A stretch of 28,256 bases of DNA from the NCBI GenBank assembly GCA_002426575.1, contig DIRE01000051.1, forward strand, positions 32,420 through 60,675, written 5' to 3'. The translations under genes and the position numbers were made by a program. The stretch comes from Clostridiaceae bacterium UBA5444. GTDB lineage: Bacteria > Bacillota > Clostridia > Clostridiales > Oxobacteraceae. Shown piece after piece: positions 1 to 7,200 of the stretch. The first letter of the stretch is position 1. Every line of letters begins with the position of its first letter. Under the pieces are notes generated by a model that was not told the DNA's origin, ran no database searches, and worked only from the letters and a program-made list of their open reading frames with translations.

Positions 1-30
1 AAAAGTAAAAAGTAAAAGATAATAGGGAAT

Positions 31-91
31 AAGTAATGCTCCTTTTTGGCAATTATGGTGTTTAGGTTTTTGTCAGAGAGGAGCATTACTT
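31..91. repeat. 13-bp inverted repeat, possible terminator of a gene left of the window
   Basis: The arms at 31-43 (AAGTAATGCTCCT) and 79-91 are perfect reverse complements separated by 35 bases. On the plus strand the second arm runs into a T-rich tract (TTTATTTTAATTT), so it could end a plus-strand transcript entering from the left. It could also lie at the 3' end of the minus-strand aldolase gene. The loop is long for a classical intrinsic terminator. Confidence 0.4.
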
Positions 92-113
92 TATTTTAAT
101 TTATAATTAGCTA

Positions 114-1139
114 TTAATTTAATATATCTTTCATTGAATTGACTACATAATGTATGCCTTCGTAGCTAACCCAGAAGTTGGTTACAAAGCGCATTAGGCC
201 ATCCTCAACGGGATTTATTTTTATCCCTCTTTTGTAGAATTCATCAACTAGTTTGTAGGTATCATAATTAGTTTTGCTCATATCAAAGAAAACCATGTTT
301 ATATGAATATCATCTAAGTTTACTTTTATTCCTGGAATCTTTGCAAGTTCCTCTCCAAGAAGTAAGGCTTTTTTATGATCTTCTTCAAGGTTTGGAATCA
401 TCTCTTTAAGTGCAACAAGACCTGCAGCAGCAAGAAAACCTCCCTGCCTTAACCCTCCGCCCATAAGCTTTCTTTTCTTTCTTGCCTTTTCTATAAATTC
501 CTTGCTCCCACAAACCATGGAACCTACAGGTGCACATAGGCCTTTTGATAGACAAAACATAACCGAATCGCAGCATTTTGTGATCTCTTTTGGATCTACT
601 TTAAGATAAGATGCAGCATTGAAAAGCCTTGCCCCATCAAGATGAATAGGAACACCTTTATCTTTTGCAATTGCATGTATTTGTTCCATATTTGAAAGGG
701 GGATAACCCTTCCATTTGAATGAGCATTTTCAATACATATAAGCCCTGTTTTAGGGAAATGTATATCATCTTCTCTTATTTTAGACAATATATCTTGAGG
801 ATTCATTTCACCATTTCTACTTTTTACAGACCGCAGCTGAACTCCTGCTATAACGGAGGATGCACCAACTTCATGCATTAATATATGACAATCATCTGAA
901 AGAATGACCTCGCTGCCTCTTTGGCAGTGAGTGAAAAGGGAAAGCTGATTTCCAAATGTACCGCTTGGTACAAAGACGGAAGATTCCATTCCAGCTATAT
1001 ATGCCGCATACTCCTCAAGCTCCTTCATGGTTGGGTCATCTCCATACACATCATCACCAACACTAGCATTATACATTGCATCCCTCATATTCTGCGTTGG
1101 GACAGTTACTGTATCGCTTCTTAAATCAATAAAATTCAT
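114..1139 (-). CDS. ltaE: Low-specificity L-threonine aldolase (PLP-dependent)
   Basis: The 341-residue product has the normal length for the threonine aldolase / beta-eliminating lyase family of fold-type I PLP enzymes. These cleave L-threonine or L-allo-threonine to glycine and acetaldehyde in the cytosol. Visible family motifs are the N-terminal IDLRSDTVT, VGDDVYGDDPT near residues 27-37, the HLDGAR segment (D168 should contact the pyridine nitrogen) and the CLSKG motif with K199 as the Schiff-base lysine. All key residues are intact. The ATG start has a GAGG ribosome site about 9 bases upstream on the minus strand. The gene stands alone and is divergent from the patatin-like gene. The symbol is given by family resemblance. 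Confidence 0.93.
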   Translation of the reverse strand: MNFIDLRSDTVTVPTQNMRDAMYNASVGDDVYGDDPTMKELEEYAAYIAGMESSVFVPSGTFGNQLSLFTHCQRGSEVILSDDCHILMHEVGASSVIAGVQLRSVKSRNGEMNPQDILSKIREDDIHFPKTGLICIENAHSNGRVIPLSNMEQIHAIAKDKGVPIHLDGARLFNAASYLKVDPKEITKCCDSVMFCLSKGLCAPVGSMVCGSKEFIEKARKKRKLMGGGLRQGGFLAAAGLVALKEMIPNLEEDHKKALLLGEELAKIPGIKVNLDDIHINMVFFDMSKTNYDTYKLVDEFYKRGIKINPVEDGLMRFVTNFWVSYEGIHYVVNSMKDILN

Positions 1140-1166
1140 AATACCATCGCCTCACTTTCTAATTTT

Positions 1167-1195
1167 AATATACCAGTAAGCCATTATTTGGTAAA
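1167..1195 (-). promoter_or_regulatory. Candidate sigma-A promoter for the threonine aldolase gene
   Basis: On the minus strand, TTTACC (1190-1195) and TATATT (1167-1172) are separated by 17 bases, about 28 bases before the aldolase start codon. The -35 matches consensus at 4 of 6 positions and the -10 at 5 of 6. Confidence 0.4.
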
Positions 1196-1210
1196 GTGTG
1201 AATACTAATA

Positions 1211-1239
1211 TTGTAACAATTATTTTAAGATAGTATAAT
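1211..1239 (+). promoter_or_regulatory. Sigma-A promoter for the leader ORF and patatin-like gene
   Basis: TTGTAA (1211-1216), a 17-base spacer and a perfect TATAAT (1234-1239) lie upstream of the patatin-like gene. Transcription would start near 1246, just before the ribosome site of a short leader ORF. Confidence 0.6.
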
Positions 1240-1263
1240 TTCATATAAGAGGAGATAGATTAT

Positions 1264-1320
1264 ATGAGAGTATTTGGGCAAAATAGTATTGGTTATGGGG
1301 TGGTCTTGTGGAGAAAATAG
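1264..1320 (+). CDS. Possible 18-residue leader peptide overlapping the patatin-like gene start
   Basis: An ATG at 1264 follows a good ribosome site (GAGGAGA, about 1249-1255) and opens a reading frame MRVFGQNSIGYGVVLWRK that ends at TAG 1318-1320. It overlaps the GTG start (1308) of the downstream gene in another frame. Its ribosome site is better than that of the downstream gene, so ribosomes may reach the lipase start by translational coupling. The reading frame and site are seen; expression and function are inferred. It is too short to judge by composition. Confidence 0.35.
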   Translation: MRVFGQNSIGYGVVLWRK

Positions 1321-2153
1321 GGTTAGTACTTGAAGGGGGAGGTATGCGTGGGGTATATACATCGGGTGTTTTAGATTACCTTATGGAAAAGGATTTTTAT
1401 TTACCTTATATAATTGGAGTCTCAGCGGGAGCTTGTAACGGTGTAGCCTATGTATCAAAGCAGATAGGCAGAAGCAAGGAATCAAGTATAGGATATATAG
1501 ATGATCCAATGCTTATAAATTATAAAAATCTAATAGATAAAGGATATTTGATAAATATGGATCTATTATTCGATGAGATGCCAAATAAGCTAATACCCTT
1601 TGATTATGATGCTTTTTATAAATCTAATCAGGAATTTATAGTAGTTACAACAAATTGTAGAACAGGAAAGCCTGTATATTTTAGAAAAGAGGATTGCAGG
1701 GATATTATGATGGTCTGCAGGGCTTCAAGCAGCCTTCCCTTTATTGCTCCCATTATAGAAATAGATGGTGAACCAATGTTAGATGGGGGAATAACGGATT
1801 CAATTCCAGTTAGAAAATCAATAGAAGATGGTAATAATAAAAATGTTTTGGTATTGACAAGGCCTGCAGGTTATAGAAAGAAACCTTCTAAGATAAAGCA
1901 ATTAGTTAAAATAAAATATGAAGAATATCCACATCTTCAAGAAGCCATGATCAATAGGTACAAAATGTATAATGATACATTAGATTATATAGATGAACTT
2001 GAGGAAAACGGGGATGTATTTGTTATTAGACCAAGCAGGTTAATTAAGATAAAAAGGATGGAAAAGGGCTGCCAAAAGCTAATCGAGCTTTACAATTTAG
2101 GGTATGAAGATGCCAAGGCTTTGTATAATAAAATGCTAAAGTGGGCTCAATAA
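1308..2153 (+). CDS. Patatin-like phospholipase / RssA-YlbK-type serine acyl hydrolase
   Basis: The 281-residue cytosolic protein belongs to the bacterial patatin-like family, which hydrolyses acyl esters with a Ser-Asp dyad. The glycine-rich oxyanion segment GGGMRG (residues 10-15), the nucleophile elbow GVSAG with S39, and DGG with D159 are all intact. The GTG start is preferred because the family begins almost directly with the GLVLEGGG strand, the frame is closed by a stop at 1284, and GGGGTGG lies 4 bases upstream. The C-terminal 80 residues are basic and helical, as in YlbK-like members. The physiological lipid substrate is not evident. The gene ends in a shared hairpin facing the fetAB-type genes. 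Confidence 0.88.
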   Translation: MEKIGLVLEGGGMRGVYTSGVLDYLMEKDFYLPYIIGVSAGACNGVAYVSKQIGRSKESSIGYIDDPMLINYKNLIDKGYLINMDLLFDEMPNKLIPFDYDAFYKSNQEFIVVTTNCRTGKPVYFRKEDCRDIMMVCRASSSLPFIAPIIEIDGEPMLDGGITDSIPVRKSIEDGNNKNVLVLTRPAGYRKKPSKIKQLVKIKYEEYPHLQEAMINRYKMYNDTLDYIDELEENGDVFVIRPSRLIKIKRMEKGCQKLIELYNLGYEDAKALYNKMLKWAQ

Positions 2154-2159
2154 AAGTAA

Positions 2160-2201
2160 AGGCTATAGCATGTTTTAATTGATAGAAACATACTATAGCC
2201 T
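2160..2201. terminator. Bidirectional intrinsic terminator between convergent genes
   Basis: The arms 2160-2175 and 2186-2201 pair over 16 positions with a single C-A mismatch, around a 10-base loop. The hairpin sits between the convergent patatin-like and FetB-type genes and is followed on the plus strand by a T-rich stretch. Confidence 0.7.
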
Positions 2202-2230
2202 GATTGTTTATTGTTCACAAATAGCATTCA

Positions 2231-2992
2231 CTAAATTAATTGTTTTCTTTCATTAAAGAACCCCTTATAGGATAAATAGCATGCTATAAAGGAAGATATG
2301 GCTGTTGTAGATAGAAGCATAAATGTAACTACTATCTGATATTTGATGGCCTCAACTGGTGGAGTGCCAGCTAAAATTAATCCTGTCATCATACCAGGGA
2401 GGGATACTATCCCTAAGGTTTTTGCACCATCGATTGTTGGAACCATGCCAGTTTTTATAGAATTCCTTATAATTTCAGCTGAAGAAGGTAAAATATCTGC
2501 CCCTAGGGAAAGCATTGTTTCAACCTCTTCTCTCTTGTCTTTAAAATTCGCTGCCATCTGCCTATAGCAAAGCCCTAGTGATATCATTGCATTGCTAATA
2601 ACCATTCCACCAACTGGAATGATTTGATAAGCATTGTATTTAATAGCCCCTGAAAATACTAATATAGATAAGGTTGCTATTGTTCCAATAGATATTGAAA
2701 TGAAAGATATCAATAAACCATTTTTTATTTCCTTACCTCTTTTTGAAGCATTTAAAGACGCATTAAAGATCATAAATAGCAGCAATAGGGTTGTAAAAAT
2801 AGGGTTTTCAAGACCAAATATATAATTCAAAAAATATCCTACTATAGTTAATTGAATCACTGCTCTAATTGTACTAATTAATATTTCTTTCTCTAGCTTT
2901 AGCTTTTGAAAATAGGAAAAGCAAAGAGATACAAGCACTAGAGATGAAGAAATCAAAATAGAATATATATTCATTGTAGCACCATTATTCAT
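2231..2992 (-). CDS. fetB: FetB/YbbM-type ABC transporter permease (UPF0014 family)
   Basis: The 253-residue, very hydrophobic protein has about six or seven predicted membrane helices (first near residues 8-28, last near 218-242). It carries conserved signatures of the FetB/YbbM family, including IIPVGGMVISNAM (about 124-136), a cytoplasmic loop with MLSLGA and SLPGMMTGLILAGTPP (about 197-212). In E. coli the FetAB pair is linked to iron export and peroxide resistance; transfer of that role to this organism is inferred. The ATG start overlaps the fetA stop (ATGA at 2989-2992) and has GGAGGTG a few bases upstream, so the two proteins are translationally coupled. A second ATG seven codons in is possible but lacks as good a ribosome site. 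Confidence 0.85.
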   Translation of the reverse strand: MNNGATMNIYSILISSSLVLVSLCFSYFQKLKLEKEILISTIRAVIQLTIVGYFLNYIFGLENPIFTTLLLLFMIFNASLNASKRGKEIKNGLLISFISISIGTIATLSILVFSGAIKYNAYQIIPVGGMVISNAMISLGLCYRQMAANFKDKREEVETMLSLGADILPSSAEIIRNSIKTGMVPTIDGAKTLGIVSLPGMMTGLILAGTPPVEAIKYQIVVTFMLLSTTAISSFIACYLSYKGFFNERKQLI

Positions 2993-3645
2993 GCTATCAC
3001 CTCCAAGGATTTTATTTTTCCAGTATCTATGGTAAGTACTTTATTTGCATACTTCCTGCTTTGCTCTATATTATGGGTAACCCATAGTATTGTTGTACCC
3101 TTTTCATTTAAAGAATTAATAACGCTTTCAACTACTAAGGTATTGTCTACATCCAAAGCTGAAGTTACTTCATCAAGTAAAAGAACTTCAGGATTAAACA
3201 ACAAAGATCTTATAAGCGCAATTCTTTGCTTTTCACCACCAGATAGATTTAAAACTTCTTTTTCCAAATAGTCTTCATTAAGATTAAACATAGAAAAAAG
3301 TTTATTAACTCTATCTAAATCAATTTTTTTACCCCTTATGGAATATGCAAAGCTTATATTGTCCATAACCGTATCTCCAAATAGATAAGGCGTTTGAAAA
3401 CAATATGCTATATTCTTCCTAAGCTCAATTGGATCATAGTCTGAAAAGTATTTATCTTTATATTTTATATATCCATCAGTCGGAGTTATAAGGTCTGAGC
3501 ATAATTTTAGGAATGTACTCTTACCACTTCCAGAATGTCCTACTATGGATATAAAATCTCCTAAGTCTATTTCTATAGATATATTTTCTAATATATTTTT
3601 TTCATTATGAGTATAAGATACATCTTTAAATTCTAGTATAGCCAT
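2989..3645 (-). CDS. fetA: FetA/YbbL-type ABC transporter ATP-binding protein
   Basis: This 218-residue ATPase is the partner of the overlapping FetB-like permease. It has a complete set of ABC motifs: Walker A GHSGSGKST (residues 36-44), Q-loop Q84, signature LSGGE (134-138), Walker B LLLDE (D158, E159), D-loop SALD and switch histidine H191. It is short for an ABC ATPase, with no C-terminal extension, as is usual for YbbL. The start has AAGGGGGA about 5 bases upstream. The upstream regulatory region is shared with the divergent secreted glycosidase. No metal-responsive operator was recognised, so metal specificity rests on family membership only. Confidence 0.87.
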   Translation of the reverse strand: MAILEFKDVSYTHNEKNILENISIEIDLGDFISIVGHSGSGKSTFLKLCSDLITPTDGYIKYKDKYFSDYDPIELRKNIAYCFQTPYLFGDTVMDNISFAYSIRGKKIDLDRVNKLFSMFNLNEDYLEKEVLNLSGGEKQRIALIRSLLFNPEVLLLDEVTSALDVDNTLVVESVINSLNEKGTTILWVTHNIEQSRKYANKVLTIDTGKIKSLEVIA

Positions 3646-3809
3646 TAAATTCCCCCTTACATAAATTTATAATTACAATAATATGATTTTATAATTTTAA
3701 ATAGGTAGATACATAAGCAGTGCCCCTAATATATTTAGCATACAAAAGTATGTACCAATATATTATAATAACACACTTTTTACAGTATATACGAATGTTC
3801 AGAATAGTG

Positions 3810-3838
3810 TTGACATGCTAAAATTAACCATGTAGAAT
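3810..3838 (+). promoter_or_regulatory. Consensus sigma-A promoter for the secreted glycosidase
   Basis: A perfect TTGACA (3810-3815), a 17-base spacer and TAGAAT (3833-3838) predict a transcription start near 3845. The first operator-like palindrome lies just downstream of that start. Confidence 0.65.
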
Positions 3839-3853
3839 AGAACCATAGTGATA

Positions 3854-3867
3854 TGAAATGGGTTTCA
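3854..3867. promoter_or_regulatory. Cre-like operator just downstream of the promoter
   Basis: TGAAATGGGTTTCA matches the catabolite-responsive element consensus TGWAANCGNTNWCA with one mismatch (G for C at position 7). It sits about 10-23 bases after the predicted transcription start, where a bound repressor would block initiation or early elongation. Confidence 0.5.
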
Positions 3868-4074
3868 AAAATCCATTTTAAAACAATAAATAGGTAAAAT
3901 AAATAATACTTTTAGATATAACACATCTATCTTCTCCTGCTTTTATGGAAACAGGAAAAATATACACTTACTTTATAAAATTTAATAAACATATCCAGTT
4001 TAAAAATCAGCAGTTACTTAAAACATAGCCTAAAAAATAAGTGAATGGTAAGTACATAAGTATTTTTTTCAGCA

Positions 4075-4094
4075 TAGTGAAACCGGTTTCACTA
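4075..4094. promoter_or_regulatory. Perfect 20-bp palindrome with a full cre (CcpA or LacI-family operator)
   Basis: TAGTGAAACCGGTTTCACTA is self-complementary over all 20 bases. Its core TGAAACCGGTTTCA (4078-4091) matches the cre consensus at every defined position. CcpA and local LacI-family sugar regulators share this kind of site, so the sequence supports carbon-source control of the glycosidase but does not say which protein binds. Confidence 0.7.
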
Positions 4095-4246
4095 ATGATA
4101 TTAATTTAAAAAATGCAAAAGAGAAGCAATGTATAAGTGCATTGTGTAGATAATTAAATGGAAGGAGGTTTTAAGCAGCGGCAAACAAATTAAAAAAAAT
4201 ACTAGATTGTAGGCATAAACTATTAATAGAAAAGGAGAGTAGCTAT

Positions 4247-7200
4247 ATGAAAACTGTCAATAGGAAGGTAAGTATTTTACTTATCCTCACATTCTTTATG
4301 TCTACTTGCTTAAATTTGGCCATTCCTGCTAAAGCAAGCGGAAGTGTGGATAATGTGCATATTGACCCTGCAGCATGTAAGCAAAAATTTGAGGGCTGGG
4401 GCACGTCTCTTTGCTGGTGGGCAAATGTGATTGGAGGGTGGTCCAATACAAATAAAAACAAAATAATGGATCTTCTATATGATGAAGAAAAAGGACTAGG
4501 GTTTAATATTGCAAGATATAATATAGGCGGCGGAGAAAATCCCGAGCATGATCATATGCGCACAGGGGGACAGATTGAAGGATTCAAACCTTCACCAGAT
4601 ACTTGGAATTGGGAAGCAGACCAAAATCAGAGGTGGGTTCTTCAGGCAGCAAAAGAAAGAGGGGCAAATATTCTTGAGGCATTTTCTAATTCACCACCAT
4701 ATTGGATGACTAAAAGTGGCTGCACCGCAGGCAAGGGAGCAAAGCCAATATTTGGAGTTAATAATCTAAAGGATGATTCTTATGAGGACTTTGCAGATTA
4801 TCTTACAGAGGTTGTTAAACATTTTAAAGATGAATGGGGAATTGAATTTAGAACGCTTTCCCCTATAAATGAACCTATATCTCCAGCTTGGTGCTATGAA
4901 GGGGGACAAGAGGGCTGCCATTGGGATAGGGATAAGCAAAACTTTATAATTAAGGAAGTGGGCAAAAAAATAGCTCAAAAAGGTATTGAAACCACTGTAA
5001 GTGGGCCTGAAGAAAATACTATTAATCAAAACATTGATTCTTATGGTAGTTATGACAGTGAAGCAAAAGGGTATATATCTCAAATAAACGCCCATACTTA
5101 TGCAGGAGATAAAAGAAGAGAATTATTAAATGCTGCAAAAACAGATGGCAAAAGGCTTTGGATGTCTGAATATGGCTGCGGCGGTGACTGGAGAGAGCAA
5201 GGTTCCCATGATCATAATGAAATGAAGTGGGCGCTTAGACTTTCAGAAACCATAACAAAGGATTTAGGTGAGATGGAATCTGGTGCATGGATATACTGGC
5301 AGGCTGTTGAAGGCGAAGAAGGTGCTGTAGAGGGCAAACATGGCTGGGGATTAATTCATGCTACATTTACTCAAGGCCAAGAAGATTATTGGATGACAAA
5401 ACAGTATTATGCCATGGGCAATTACAGCAAGTTTATAAGACCAGGTTATACAATAATAGATACAAACAACCCAAATGTACTAGCAGCCTATGATAAAGAT
5501 GGTGGTAACCTTGTATTTGTTGTAACTAATAATTCTTCAAAAGAAGTTACACATACATTTGATATTTCAGATTTTAATAATACAGACAGCGTAGCAAAGG
5601 TTTACAGAACTTCTCAATCTGAAAATCTTGATAATATTTCAGATGTGGAAATAAAAGATAACACCCTTATAGCTAAAGAGACGCCTTACTCTGTAACAAC
5701 ATATGTAATAAATAATGCTGTATATGATGATAGGCTTATAAAGGTAAATGACACCCAAATTGGAATCGGATTAAATGAATTTAACTATTCAGGAAATTGG
5801 AAGTATGGAAGCCAAAAAGGAACATATTTAAATGACAATCACTGGTCAGATAAATCAAATGATTCTTATACAATTAAATTTAATGGTACACAGGCTAAGG
5901 TATACGGCTCACAGTATATTTCCCACGGAATAGTAGCATTTTCAATAGACGATGGCCCTGAAATAGAGTATGATTCATATTCCGGAACAAGAAAAGATAA
6001 TGTTTTAATGTATACAAGCCCAGTTCTGCCTCTTGGGGAACATACATTAAAGGTAAGAGTTACAGGGAAGAAGGGGCCTGTATCTACTGGATGTACGGTA
6101 ACAGCAGATAAGGTGGAAATAATTAATTATGTTTCTTCTGAAGATAATGATATAGCAGTAGGCAAACCAGTTACTTGTTCTAGCGAACAAGCATGGAAAG
6201 GAAATGGTTCCCATAATGGAAATGACGGAAACTTATCTACTAAATGGTGTGCAGAGAACACTAATCCAGGCAATTGGTGGAAAGTAGATTTAGGAGGCTT
6301 ATACAGCATAACAGGTTCACAGGTTATGTGGGAGTTTGATCAAAGACTATATAAATATAAAATTGAAGTGTCAGCGGACAACACATATTGGATAACTGCT
6401 GTAGATAAAACGGGGAATACTGAGTTATCACAAGTTCAGAAAGACAGTTTCAATATGGACAATGTAAGATATGTGAGGATTACTATTACGGGAACAGAAA
6501 AAAGGTGTTGGCCAAGCTTTTATGATTTTAAAGTGTTTGGAAATGCTAAAGATACCACTAATCCAAATATTCCTCCTAATAAGCTAGAATTAAACTTTAA
6601 TACAAACTGGCTTTATTGCAACATGGATATACCTAATGGGCAAGATATAGATCTTGATGAGACAAGGTTTGAGGGGGTTTGTCTTCCCCATACTAATGCA
6701 ACTTTAGAGGATCATCAAAATATTGATATATCCCAGAACCAATTTGTATCATGGTATAGGAGACATTTTATTTTGCCAGATGAATATAAAGGAAGAAAGG
6801 TTTTTGTTGACTTTGAAGGGGTTGGAACTATCGCCCAAGTTTATGTAAATGGAAAATTTGTAGGAGAGCATAAAGGCGCTTATACACCATTTAAACTTGA
6901 TATTACTTCCTATGCCAATTTTGGAGATAAAGAAAATGTAATTGCAGTTAGGGTTGATTCAACAGAAAGAAAGGACATCCCTCCAGAGGCTGGGACGATT
7001 GACTATTTTTTATTTGGCGGAATATCAAGGGATGTTAAAATGATCCTAACTGATACTTTATATTCGGAAGGGGTGTTTTTAACTACTCCAATAATCAGTA
7101 AGGACAAGGCGGTAGTTAAGGCTAGAACAAATGTTGTAAATGATAGTAAAGATAAAAAATCATTTAAATTGGTAACAAATGTAGTAGATAAAAATAATAA

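Larger units (their letters stand above)
3646..4246. other. 600-base divergent intergenic region with promoter and operators, no convincing gene
   Basis: The region separates fetA (minus) from the large secreted glycosidase (plus). Its left 150 bases are AT-rich and hold a small hairpin (GCATAC...GTATGT near 3740). The middle carries a consensus plus-strand promoter and an operator-like palindrome, and the right part a perfect 20-base palindrome. A strong ribosome-site-like GGAAGGAGG at about 4160-4168 has no start codon after it. If transcription begins near 3845, the glycosidase mRNA has an untranslated leader of about 400 bases. No known riboswitch pattern was recognised. Confidence 0.6.

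Noticed and set aside
3858..3881. Seven-codon ORF (MGFKNPF) overlapping the first cre-like site
   Set aside because: No ribosome site precedes it and the palindrome explains the sequence better.
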